Source of the DNA: Acidobacteriota bacterium
Lineage (GTDB): Bacteria > Acidobacteriota > Vicinamibacteria > Vicinamibacterales > UBA8438
Assembly (NCBI GenBank): GCA_003533545.1
Contig: DQEK01000073.1
Coordinates: 7,520 to 20,836, forward strand
DNA: 13,317 nucleotides
Reading direction: 5' to 3'
Positions 1 through 6,752 of the stretch are shown piece by piece (the stretch's first letter is position 1; the number at the start of each line of letters is the position of its first letter). The notes below the pieces were generated by a model. It did not search any database, was not told the DNA's origin, and was given only the letters and a program-made list of their open reading frames with translations. Made by a program: the position numbers and the translations under genes.

Positions 1-1007
1 ATGGCTACCGTCCGATAGCCCTGCCGGCCGAACAACTTCACCATCGTGTCCCGTTCCTGGGCCATCAACCGAACGCTCGTGGCCGGGTCGCGAACCTCCG
101 TACCGGTCAGCAAACTAATGTGCGCCAACCACGACTCGCCCCCGAAGGTCGTCGACTCAACGAAGGCCGAAGCGACCCCGCGACCAGTCTCCCTCACGTC
201 GGCTTCGAATTCGGCGCGACTCGCAGCCAGTGGTGTTGCTAATTCCGGCCGGTCCCAACTAACCGCGCCATATGACTCAAGAAAAAACACGAACACATCG
301 GCACCACGCACCCGCGATAGATCGGAGCTGAGTACCGGTGGCGCCCCGAGGTCGCGGACGCCCGCGCCACTCATCTCGTAGATAAGCTCACCCAGTTCGC
401 GTGCGTAAACAGCCGCCACTGGACTCGCTACCCGCGCCGCCCCTGGGACACTCATCCCTAAAGGCTGTGCCACGCTCAATACCAACACCGCTCCGGCCAC
501 GCTGCCCAGGACCCACTGCGCTCCACGAACCTTGGTAGCGTCGGCCACCACTCCAAGTGCCCAGCGCGTGATCAGATAGGACATAATCACACCCGCCAGC
601 AACGCTACGGTGGCACTCGCCACAAGCCAAGTGTCAGCCACGGCGGCGAACATCGACCCAACGGCCGGAATGTGCTGCAGATCCCAGTACACATTGACGT
701 CTCTACCGTAGAGGGAGGTCACCGTAACCTCCACGTAGCGACCCACCACAAGCAAGAGCCAGCCCCCGGCGAGCCACCTTAGCGCGGTTCTTGAGGGACC
801 GTCCCAGTGTCGGCGAACTACGATCAGCGCAACGACGCACAGTGCCAACTCGACAGACAATTCTCCACTCGGTCGGACCCCGAGTGTCGGCCAGATACTG
901 GCAAAGGTGAGTGACAGGTTGAGTAATACGAATCCAGCGACACAACGGCCCCATCGCGCGAGCCTGCGCGCCGAGACCAGCACACCCGTTGAGGATCGGC
1001 GCTGCAT
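1..1007 (-). CDS. Membrane-anchored sulfatase/phosphoglycerol-transferase-like protein (C-terminus off the left edge)
   Basis: The frame is open from an ATG at 1007-1005 to the window edge, giving 335 visible residues. An in-frame TAG at 1019-1017 lies just upstream and limits the start. The first ~170 residues hold about five hydrophobic segments (near 22-40, 50-64, 75-90, 120-145 and 152-170). The extracytoplasmic domain then opens with D-V-F-V-F-F-L-E-S-Y-G (residues 237-247), resembling the L-E-S metal-ligand strand of LtaS/OpgB-like enzymes. It is followed by T-T-F-G-G-E-S-W-L-A-H-I-S-L-L-T-G (286-302), where members of this superfamily place the Ser/Thr nucleophile; Ser292 is a candidate. 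Such proteins transfer or hydrolyse phospho-head groups at the outer face of the inner membrane. The substrate cannot be read from this fragment, and the metal-binding C-terminal half is missing. It is divergent from the FkbM gene. The superfamily call is good; sulfatase versus phosphotransferase is open. Confidence 0.75.
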   Translation of the reverse strand, partial: MQRRSSTGVLVSARRLARWGRCVAGFVLLNLSLTFASIWPTLGVRPSGELSVELALCVVALIVVRRHWDGPSRTALRWLAGGWLLLVVGRYVEVTVTSLYGRDVNVYWDLQHIPAVGSMFAAVADTWLVASATVALLAGVIMSYLITRWALGVVADATKVRGAQWVLGSVAGAVLVLSVAQPLGMSVPGAARVASPVAAVYARELGELIYEMSGAGVRDLGAPPVLSSDLSRVRGADVFVFFLESYGAVSWDRPELATPLAASRAEFEADVRETGRGVASAFVESTTFGGESWLAHISLLTGTEVRDPATSVRLMAQERDTMVKLFGRQGYRTVA

Positions 1008-1028
1008 CAGCCTCCGCTATTGGATCGC

Positions 1029-1051
1029 ACCGATGGCACCCGGGCATCGGT
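1029..1051. repeat. Inverted repeat in the divergent intergenic region
   Basis: ACCGATG at 1029-1035 and CATCGGT at 1045-1051 form a perfect 7-bp inverted repeat around a 9-nt GC-rich spacer. It lies in the 109-bp gap between the sulfatase-like gene and the FkbM gene, about 22 bp upstream of the sulfatase-like start. It could be an operator for a dimeric regulator or a leader hairpin. No T-tract follows on either strand, so a terminator is unlikely. A 7-bp repeat could also arise by chance. I see no convincing -10/-35 pair in this gap. Confidence 0.3.
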
Positions 1052-1116
1052 AGCGGGCACGAGGCGAGCTGGTCCTCAGGCCACCAACATTGTATCTGGG
1101 TCCGCTCCGCCACAGA

Positions 1117-1899
1117 ATGGATGAAGTGATACGAATAGCGGCCACTGACCGGGCACTCGGACTCCTGCGGTCCCTGGCGGTGTACCACGCAATACCGTTC
1201 CGACAACGACGACTCCGGCGCCTCTACGCCAGGTTCGTGTCGCCAGGCGATTTAACGTTCGACCTAGGATCACACGTCGGCAATCGTACCCGGGCACTGG
1301 CGGCGCTCGGCTGCCACGTGGTGGCCCTGGAGCCGCAACCGGATTTCGCTCGGCTACTCAGGGCTCTCTTTAAGCGATCAGCCACGATCGAGGTCGTCGA
1401 GGCAGCTGTGAGTGATCGCATCGGAACGGCCGCTATTTCGGTCAGCGATCGGACACCAACCATGACGACGCTAACAGGTGAGTGGCTGGATGCCAGGACG
1501 AAAAACCCGAGTTTCTTTGGGGTGCGTTGGAATCGTTGCATTGACGTGAACGTCACCACACTCGACGCATTAATCGAACGGTTCGGCCGTCCGTCATTTA
1601 TCAAAATCGACGTCGAGGGAGGAGAACCAGAGGTACTGGCCGGATTGAGTCACCGTGTACCCACCCTGTCATTCGAGTATCTGCCAGACGCACTCGACTA
1701 CACTCAACGCTGTCTCGCGCGGTTGACAGAACTCGGCCCCTACCGATTTAACTGGTCTCCTGGCGAGTCTTACGAGTTGGTTGCCAACGAATGGCTGACT
1801 GAAGAAGCACTGATGAAAGCGCTCGGATCATCCGCCGCCAGACTACAGTCTGGCGATGTCTACGCGCAGTTGACCTCGGGAGCTGCGACCGGCCACTAG
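1117..1899 (+). CDS. FkbM-family SAM-dependent methyltransferase
   Basis: This 260-residue protein has the FkbM layout. SAM-binding motif I is L-T-F-D-L-G-S-H-V-G-N-R-T (46-58), followed by acidic motif A-L-E-P-Q-P (70-75). The hallmark C-terminal block is T-L-D-A-L-I near 148, then F-I-K-I-D-V-E-G-G-E-P-E-V-L-A-G (161-176) and S-F-E-Y (185-188). FkbM enzymes typically O-methylate sugars or other hydroxyl groups of natural products and surface glycans. The ATG at 1117 is chosen. An in-frame TTG at 1090 would add nine residues but has no better ribosome site and no conserved extension; no clear Shine-Dalgarno sequence precedes either. It is the first gene of an apparent plus-strand operon, 17 bp ahead of the next methyltransferase. 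The substrate is unknown; context suggests decoration of the product of the neighbouring pyrimidine and glycosylation genes. Confidence 0.85.
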   Translation: MDEVIRIAATDRALGLLRSLAVYHAIPFRQRRLRRLYARFVSPGDLTFDLGSHVGNRTRALAALGCHVVALEPQPDFARLLRALFKRSATIEVVEAAVSDRIGTAAISVSDRTPTMTTLTGEWLDARTKNPSFFGVRWNRCIDVNVTTLDALIERFGRPSFIKIDVEGGEPEVLAGLSHRVPTLSFEYLPDALDYTQRCLARLTELGPYRFNWSPGESYELVANEWLTEEALMKALGSSAARLQSGDVYAQLTSGAATGH

Positions 1900-1916
1900 C
1901 TATTACGCACCTCACC

Positions 1917-2762
1917 ATGGTCGACTTCGATTCCGCGGACATCCGTCGCTACTACGACCGTAACACCGCCGCGTTCGTCGCCTACGGACAGGGCGGCGGG
2001 GTCGGTGCGATCCACCGTCCCGTCTGGGGCGAACAGGTTGACAACCCAGACGCCGCGTTCCGTTACGTCGAGGATCGGATACTCGACCATCTACTGACGC
2101 TCAGTGGCGATTCAACCCAGTTGCACGTGATTGATCTCGGCTGCGGGGTCGGCGCCAGTCTCTGTTACCTTGCCACCCGTCTTCCGATCCGGGGCACCGG
2201 ACTCACCCTGAGTCCGGTCCAAGTGCGCCACGCCGAGAGCCGGATCCGAGAGGCAGCACTGGTTGACCGGGTCGTATGTCGCGAAGGAGATTTCTGCACA
2301 CCCCCTGACGATCTCTCCCCGGCCGATCTGACCTATGCAATCGAGTCGTTCGTCCACGGACCGGATCCAGCCCAATTCTTCGCCACCTGCGCCCGACTCA
2401 CGCGGTCCAAGGGATTACTTGTCATCTGTGACGATTTCCAGCGCCAGTCAGAAAGCGCCCGGGCAACCCGTGCCCTGGAACAATTCCGACACGGTTGGCA
2501 CCTCAACACGCTGATCCGAATCAGCGAACTCCATGCGTTCGCGACAGCCGCGGGCTTCGATGCCATCTCGGTCGATGACCTGACACCTCACCTCGCGCTG
2601 CATCGTCGGCGAGACCGGATGCTCGCTGCATTCATCGCGCTCTTCGGGTGGTTTCCGCTCGACCGCACCAGATTCGCACACCTCGTGGGGGGAAACGCGT
2701 TGCGAACCTGCCTCTTGAATGGCTGGATCGGATACGATCTCGCCGTCTTCCGTCGACGGTGA
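1917..2762 (+). CDS. Class I SAM-dependent methyltransferase (UbiE/tocopherol-methyltransferase-like)
   Basis: This 281-residue cytosolic protein has motif I V-I-D-L-G-C-G-V-G-A-S (71-81). G-L-T-L-S-P-V-Q follows at 95-102, a pattern shared with the small-molecule methyltransferases of the tocopherol, sterol and sarcosine group. The acidic and post-I region ends at E-G-D-F (123-126), and A-I-E-S-F-V-H lies at 141-147. The C-terminal ~100 residues are basic and would form the substrate-binding cap. The ATG at 1917 is the first in frame and lies 17 bp after the FkbM stop, so the two are probably co-transcribed. A different acceptor atom from the FkbM enzyme is likely, with C-, N- and O-methylation all possible. 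Neither methyltransferase resembles a known pterin or flavin enzyme closely enough for me to name a substrate. Confidence 0.8.
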   Translation: MVDFDSADIRRYYDRNTAAFVAYGQGGGVGAIHRPVWGEQVDNPDAAFRYVEDRILDHLLTLSGDSTQLHVIDLGCGVGASLCYLATRLPIRGTGLTLSPVQVRHAESRIREAALVDRVVCREGDFCTPPDDLSPADLTYAIESFVHGPDPAQFFATCARLTRSKGLLVICDDFQRQSESARATRALEQFRHGWHLNTLIRISELHAFATAAGFDAISVDDLTPHLALHRRRDRMLAAFIALFGWFPLDRTRFAHLVGGNALRTCLLNGWIGYDLAVFRRR

Positions 2763-2827
2763 CGGCTCCGCCGTTCAACGGAAACGTCGCGCACTGAGCC
2801 ACTCGCATCCTGAGAAACCAACGCCGC

Positions 2828-3628
2828 ATGGCCGACGATCCCATCCGTTACTGGCACACAATGACCACCGGAGAGGTGGCCTCACTGCCTCAGTGTGACC
2901 CGGTCGTGATCCTACCCGTAGCCGCGATCGAACAGCACGGTCCGCACCTTCCTCTTTCCACCGACCTGGACATCGGCATGGGCCTCATTGCGGCCGCGTT
3001 CCGCCTGCTCCCCGAAGAGGTACCAGCTTACGTTCTACCGCCGCAGCCCGTCGGCTCCAGTCGCGAGCACAGCCGTTTCGCTGGCACTTTGAGCCTCGAC
3101 GCTGAGCTCATCGCTGAAACCGTGTACCAACACGGGACGGCAGTCACGGCCTCAAAAATCCGCAGGCTCATCCTCTTCAATAGTCATGGCGGTAATCAAG
3201 GGGCACTCGCGACCGCTGCGCTTCGGCTACGCGAAGAACAGGGCCTACTTGTCGTCACCGCGAGCTACTTTGAGTTTTCTCGTCCGAACGACGTCGACCT
3301 ACCCGAAAAAGAGTGGCGCCACGGACTGCACGGAGGCGCCATCGAGACCGCGATGATGCTACACCTGCGTCCAGACCTCGTTCGCCAGGAGGCACTGCAG
3401 ACATTCCCGTCACTGGGACAAGAACTCGAAGGCACTCTGGCCTGTCTCGGGCCAGAAGGCCCACCCAGCTTCGCCTGGCTCGCCGGAGACCTCAACCCGT
3501 TGGGCGCAACGGGGGACGCGACATTGGCCACCGCCGACATCGGCGCACGTCTAGTGACACACTATGGACAGGTTCTTGCGGACGTCGTCCAGGACGCACG
3601 ACGGTTCCCGATCGACCGGTTGGTATAA
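2828..3628 (+). CDS. Creatininase-superfamily metal-dependent amidohydrolase (ArfB/MftE-like)
   Basis: The 266-residue length is typical of the family. The metal-binding block E-Q-H-G-P-H-L-P-L-S-T-D places Glu35, His37 and Asp46. S-R-E-H-S-R-F-A-G-T (78-87) is the usual substrate-loop motif. N-S-H-G-G-N (118-123) supplies His120, and H-G-G-A-I-E-T (168-174) supplies Glu173. True creatininases carry H-G-E-N, using Glu122. H-G-G-N plus the later Glu is the pattern I associate with MftE peptidase and the archaeal formamide hydrolase ArfB. It should therefore cleave an amide bond with two metal ions. ArfB's role in archaeal riboflavin synthesis makes its position next to GTP cyclohydrolase II notable. 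It starts 65 bp after the methyltransferase, with no strong ribosome site, and ends 2 bp from the convergent cyclohydrolase stop. The family is secure; the substrate is not known. Confidence 0.88.
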   Translation: MADDPIRYWHTMTTGEVASLPQCDPVVILPVAAIEQHGPHLPLSTDLDIGMGLIAAAFRLLPEEVPAYVLPPQPVGSSREHSRFAGTLSLDAELIAETVYQHGTAVTASKIRRLILFNSHGGNQGALATAALRLREEQGLLVVTASYFEFSRPNDVDLPEKEWRHGLHGGAIETAMMLHLRPDLVRQEALQTFPSLGQELEGTLACLGPEGPPSFAWLAGDLNPLGATGDATLATADIGARLVTHYGQVLADVVQDARRFPIDRLV

Positions 3629-3630
3629 GA

Positions 3631-4785
3631 CTACTTACCGCGTATGGGGCTCGACAACATGTCACTCAACCAGTGTCCCGCGCGGTCGACCTTCGCCTTG
3701 ACGTAAGGCAGGTTGTGACGGTTCAGCGTGCCGTACAGCGGCTGGCGGTCCGCGACGTCGATACCACCGATCTGAAGGGCACGCACCTTTTCCGGATTGT
3801 TGGTCAATAGCTGAATCCGCGTAACCTGGAGATGGTTCAGCATCCCCACCGCGGCGTCATAACGACGCTCGTCAGCTCCAAAACCCAGAGCGCAGTCCGC
3901 ATCGACGGTGTCGAGTCCTTCCTGCTGGAGGGTGTAGGCACGAAGCTTATTGCCTAGACCGATGCTACGCCCCTCCTGTGCAAGATATAACAGGACGCCT
4001 CCGCCACGAGCGGCGAAGACCCGTAGGCTCCCTCGGAGCTGCTGCCCGCAATCGCACCGGAGGCTACCGAACAAATCACCGGTCAAGCAGGCCGAATGCA
4101 GACGCACAGGCACTGGGTTCGGCCACTGTTCGCGCGCGCCGACAAGGACAGCGACATGCTCCAAAATCCCGTTCGCCTCGCGAAAACAGACAAACCTGGC
4201 ATCCTCGGCCTCTTCAAGCGGAACCGGACCGTCGCTGACGTAAGTGACCTCGACCCGAACGTCTCCAGCCAGCGCTTGGATCTGATCGGTCGACACAGTC
4301 AACACGGACCCATCAGCCAGAGCATCTCGATGCCCACCGGCTGCATCGACAGGTACACTGACAATCGCTGGTAGCAGCTGACCAACCCGGGTTAGGGTCA
4401 ACCCTCCGATCTCGGACGTCGAGGCCGCCCGCATATCGAGTCTATCCCGACTCAACTCCTTGACCCCACTCGACAGCCGCCAAAGCTCCTCAGGATTCGT
4501 ATCCCCTTGCATTTCCAAGCTAACGTCACCCGTATGGCGGCCAGTAGCTCGGTCAGGGAGCTGCCCCAGCGGTGGAGCCGGGGTCAACCCCATCGCATGG
4601 GCACGGTGGTGAGTGATTGCCAGACGCACTCGGTAACGCCCCGCCCCCCGCAGCAAGTCGAGCGTCCGATGGGTCAGACCTTCGACCGCAGCTAGCAGCA
4701 CCGCGCCCTCGGACGCCTCTTTCGAAGTGACCTGGAGAAGACGTCCCCGCCGAAGGTCGAACAGACCGCGCTCCGCCTCGTACAT
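3631..4785 (-). CDS. ribA: GTP cyclohydrolase II with degenerate RibB-like N-terminal domain
   Basis: Predicted reaction: GTP to 2,5-diamino-6-ribosylamino-4(3H)-pyrimidinone 5'-phosphate plus formate and pyrophosphate. The protein is 384 residues, about twice E. coli RibA. The C-terminal domain (~175-384) has H-S-A-C-L-T-G-D and S-L-R-C-D-C, giving zinc ligands Cys233, Cys244 and Cys246. It also has Q-E-G-R-S-I-G-L (270-277), N-K-L-R-A-Y with the catalytic Tyr284, D-E-R with Asp305 and Arg307, and L-L-T-N-N-P (326-331), so it should be active. Residues 1-165 follow the RibB pattern (L-R-R-G-R, A-A-x-x-x-L-T, L-A-I-T-H-H-R-A) but lack the D-D-E-D-R-E-N-E-G-D catalytic stretch. Dihydroxybutanone phosphate synthesis is therefore not expected. 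From memory this resembles alphaproteobacterial stand-alone RibA. The ATG at 4785 is chosen because AAGGAG sits 4 nt upstream; the frame is open further upstream but would overlap the divergent gene. No FMN-riboswitch-like leader was seen. Confidence 0.9.
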   Translation of the reverse strand: MYEAERGLFDLRRGRLLQVTSKEASEGAVLLAAVEGLTHRTLDLLRGAGRYRVRLAITHHRAHAMGLTPAPPLGQLPDRATGRHTGDVSLEMQGDTNPEELWRLSSGVKELSRDRLDMRAASTSEIGGLTLTRVGQLLPAIVSVPVDAAGGHRDALADGSVLTVSTDQIQALAGDVRVEVTYVSDGPVPLEEAEDARFVCFREANGILEHVAVLVGAREQWPNPVPVRLHSACLTGDLFGSLRCDCGQQLRGSLRVFAARGGGVLLYLAQEGRSIGLGNKLRAYTLQQEGLDTVDADCALGFGADERRYDAAVGMLNHLQVTRIQLLTNNPEKVRALQIGGIDVADRQPLYGTLNRHNLPYVKAKVDRAGHWLSDMLSSPIRGK

Positions 4786-4795
4786 TTTTCTCCTT
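4786..4795 (-). promoter_or_regulatory. Ribosome binding site of the GTP cyclohydrolase II gene
   Basis: AAGGAG (4795-4790, minus strand) lies 4 nt before the ATG at 4785. It is the reason this start is preferred over the much longer open frame, which runs upstream to 4977. Confidence 0.7.
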
Positions 4796-4823
4796 CCCCC
4801 GCACTCGCCCCAGCGCCACAGAC

Positions 4824-4851
4824 ACGATAGGGTTAGTGTTGACGGAGCCAA
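4824..4851 (-). promoter_or_regulatory. Weak sigma70-like promoter candidate for the cyclohydrolase gene
   Basis: On the minus strand, TTGGCT (4851-4846) and TATCGT (4829-4824) are separated by 16 nt and end 38 nt before the ATG. The match to consensus is partial (about 3/6 and 4/6). It lies in the 69-bp gap shared with the divergent reductase gene and overlaps that gene's ribosome site, so the two could be regulated together. Confidence 0.25.
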
Positions 4852-4857
4852 CACGTG
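4844..4857 (+). promoter_or_regulatory. Ribosome binding site and GTG start of the RibD-like reductase gene
   Basis: GGAG at 4844-4847 lies 7 nt before GTG 4855-4857. The in-frame ATG at 4867 would be 19 nt from it, too far. This favours the GTG start. Confidence 0.6.
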
Positions 4858-5715
4858 CCGACCCCAATGAGCGAAGCCGACGCATGGGCCCTGATTGAAG
4901 CGGTACCGGCTGCACTCGCCGCCAACAAGCCCCCGACTCGAGTGCATCATAATGCAAGGAGGGACTGTTGGCTGCAACTTGAAGCCTCCGGAAAGTGGAC
5001 CGCCTCCGGTCCGGTCGGAACTCAGGCCAAGGACCTACTGGACCTGTACCTGCCTATCCAAACCTCGCCTCAGCTGGTAATCGGCCAGATCGCACAAAGC
5101 GTCGACGGACGCATCGCCACCGAGCAGGGGCATTCCCACTACATCACCGGCCAAGACGATATCCTCCGGCTCCACCGATTGCGCGCCCTAGTCGACGCCG
5201 TCGTCGTGGGTGCCAGCACCGCGAGCGCTGACAACCCCCGCCTCACGGTCCGGAAGGTCGAGGGAACAAATCCGACGCGAGTCGTATTGGATCCCGACGG
5301 TCGGCTTTCGCCTCATCTCGCGGCCTTCGTCGACGACTCAGCCCGCACCATCGTCATTCGCGGTCAGTCTTCCGCTGCGGCGCCACCAACCGGAATTGAG
5401 GAGATCCGGCTTCCCGTGACCGCCGCAGTCCCCCCCGAAACACACCGTGGATTCGCGCCGACGGAGGTAGTCGAAGCCCTCCGAATGCGGGGCCTAAAAC
5501 GCCTCCTCGTCGAGGGCGGCGGCATCACGGTCTCACGATTTTTACAGGCCGGCGCGCTCACGCGGCTCCACGTCGCAGTGGCACCGATGCTACTCGGCTC
5601 TGGCCGGCACGGTCTGACTCTTCCCCCTATCTCGAACCTAGCTCGTGCCCTTCGCCCTCCCTGTAGCCACTACCAGTTGGGCAATGATGTCTTGTTCGAC
5701 TTTGACCTCACCTAA
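4855..5715 (+). CDS. Stand-alone RibD C-terminal-type reductase (no deaminase domain)
   Basis: The 286-residue protein has the RibD reductase fold from about residue 73. V-I-G-Q-I-A-Q-S-V-D-G-R-I-A (75-88) is followed by Y-I-T, then A-L-V-D-A-V-V-V-G-A-S-T (111-122) and A-D-N-P-R-L-T-V-R (125-133). L-L-V-E-G-G-G (217-223) and the NADPH-domain end A-P-M-L-L-G-S-G (243-250) complete it. This family reduces the ribosyl side chain of the GTP cyclohydrolase II product to ribityl. The usual N-terminal cytidine-deaminase-like domain (H-A-E and P-C-x-x-C motifs) is absent. Residues 1-72 are instead a Trp-containing extension that I do not recognise. The reductase is therefore expected to act before any deamination, as in archaea and fungi, leaving the 2-amino group in place. 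It is divergent from the cyclohydrolase gene with 69 bp between starts. Confidence 0.85.
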   Translation: MPTPMSEADAWALIEAVPAALAANKPPTRVHHNARRDCWLQLEASGKWTASGPVGTQAKDLLDLYLPIQTSPQLVIGQIAQSVDGRIATEQGHSHYITGQDDILRLHRLRALVDAVVVGASTASADNPRLTVRKVEGTNPTRVVLDPDGRLSPHLAAFVDDSARTIVIRGQSSAAAPPTGIEEIRLPVTAAVPPETHRGFAPTEVVEALRMRGLKRLLVEGGGITVSRFLQAGALTRLHVAVAPMLLGSGRHGLTLPPISNLARALRPPCSHYQLGNDVLFDFDLT

Positions 5716-5812
5716 GGCGAGGAAACTAGATCACCACACTCTCGTGTGAGCAGCAGTTCCAGAGCGGCACCGAAAAATGACTCCTAGGCGAGCGAACAGA
5801 ACGGAACGGTCG

Positions 5813-5854
5813 AAAAAAACAACGCTACCTAAAATCTTGCAGTCAACTAGCGCT
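5813..5854 (-). terminator. Probable intrinsic terminator of the five-gene minus operon
   Basis: Read on the minus strand, AGCGCTA (5854-5848) pairs with TAGCGTT (5827-5821), giving 7 bp including one G-T wobble. The loop is 20 nt. A single G and then seven T (5819-5813) follow. The stem overlaps the stop codon of the membrane-protein gene. The long loop lowers confidence. The rest of the 131-bp gap from 5716 shows only a weak CACAC/GTGTG hairpin (5735-5748) without a T-tract. Confidence 0.5.
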
Positions 5855-6752
5855 TGAGCAGTAAAACGAAAGCACCTGGCAGACTGCATAGCAGCACGAT
5901 CAGCCCATAGGCGAGCGACACCGCAACACCGTCGGACGCCGTCAGGCCGACCGCACCCCACAACACTGCAGCGGCGCTCTCACGAAGTCCCCATCCGGCA
6001 ACAGTTACCGGGATCAACATCGTCATCAACACAGGAGCCACCAATGGAAGCAGAACAAGCGTTGGGATTTCCATGCCGATGGCTCGGGATGCCACGAGAT
6101 AAGTAGCGAGGTACGTGGCCACGACGAAGATAGCGCTCGCCAACTGCAGAATGAGAACCCTGCCGGAGTAGTGAGACATGGACACCTCAGTCAACGTCCG
6201 ACCTAACCGAGACCCGCCTGACGATCGGCGCCGTTTCCATGCGACGAACGCTACAGCAACCACGGTAGTCACTAACCCGGCTATCAAAAATGTCGGGCTA
6301 GGCAGCCGGTCAAGCACCACTGGCAACGCTAGTAACGACACCACAGCCAACACCACCATTACCATCTGGGCAGAGAGTCGCTCGAACACAACAGCCCGCA
6401 CCGCCGGTCCACTCTGCTCAGACTCCCCATGCTGGGTACGGGCATGTCTCCAGGCCCGTGACACGTCTCCCATGACGCCACCAGGTAACACTTGATTCAA
6501 GAAAATCGATAGGTAGTACTCACGCCAGGCCACCGGGAACGCTAATTCAACGCCTAGGTGACTGGCCGTAAACCGCCACCGCCACGCCAGCACCGCAATT
6601 TGAACGAAAGAGATCAACACTGCCAGCAAGACCCAACCCGGCCGCATCCGAACGAGCGGCCCCACTACATCGGTTGGATTGAACCACCAGGCTAGACCCA
6701 GCATGAATCCAAGACTCACTCCCAGACGGAGCACAGTAGAGCGCATGCTCAT
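5847..6752 (-). CDS. UPF0104 / lysylphosphatidylglycerol-synthase-type integral membrane protein (AglD2-like)
   Basis: The 301-residue protein has about eight hydrophobic segments. It carries the three family signatures: F-L-N-Q-V-L-P-G-G-V-M-G-D-V-S-R-A-W-R (84-102), V-F-E-R-L-S-A-Q (122-129), and P-V-T-V-A-G-W-G-L-R-E (258-268). The fold is that of the flippase-like N-terminal domain of MprF/LPG synthase. Members are placed beside glycosyltransferases and have been proposed to move or glycosylate lipid-linked substrates; biochemical proof is scarce. The aminoacyl-transferase domain of MprF is absent, so lysyl-PG synthesis is not expected. The ATG at 6752 is chosen because it overlaps the preceding TGA (ATGA, 6752-6749), implying translational coupling. 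A second in-frame ATG lies at 6746. It is the last gene of the operon. Here it probably handles a lipid-linked form of the cluster's product. Confidence 0.82.
   Translation of the reverse strand: MSMRSTVLRLGVSLGFMLGLAWWFNPTDVVGPLVRMRPGWVLLAVLISFVQIAVLAWRWRFTASHLGVELAFPVAWREYYLSIFLNQVLPGGVMGDVSRAWRHARTQHGESEQSGPAVRAVVFERLSAQMVMVVLAVVSLLALPVVLDRLPSPTFLIAGLVTTVVAVAFVAWKRRRSSGGSRLGRTLTEVSMSHYSGRVLILQLASAIFVVATYLATYLVASRAIGMEIPTLVLLPLVAPVLMTMLIPVTVAGWGLRESAAAVLWGAVGLTASDGVAVSLAYGLIVLLCSLPGAFVLLLKR

Noticed and set aside
2828..3628. Creatininase proper, or mycofactocin peptidase MftE
   Set aside because: H-G-G-N replaces the creatininase H-G-E-N, and no mycofactocin precursor or radical SAM gene is nearby.
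4786..4854. FMN riboswitch upstream of the cyclohydrolase or reductase gene
   Set aside because: The gap is 69 bp, too short for the element, and I see none of its conserved G-rich segments.
1917..5715. Toxoflavin-type (tox) cluster, which also uses cyclohydrolase II, RibD-like and methyltransferase genes
   Set aside because: The other tox components are absent, the RibD-like protein lacks a deaminase domain, and the neighbouring glycosyl and lipid enzymes do not fit.
5735..5748. Hairpin CACAC/GTGTG after the reductase gene as its terminator
   Set aside because: It has a five-bp stem and no following T-tract on the plus strand.
5847..6752. Lysylphosphatidylglycerol synthase (MprF) activity
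   Set aside because: Only the membrane domain is present; the C-terminal aminoacyl-transferase domain is missing.
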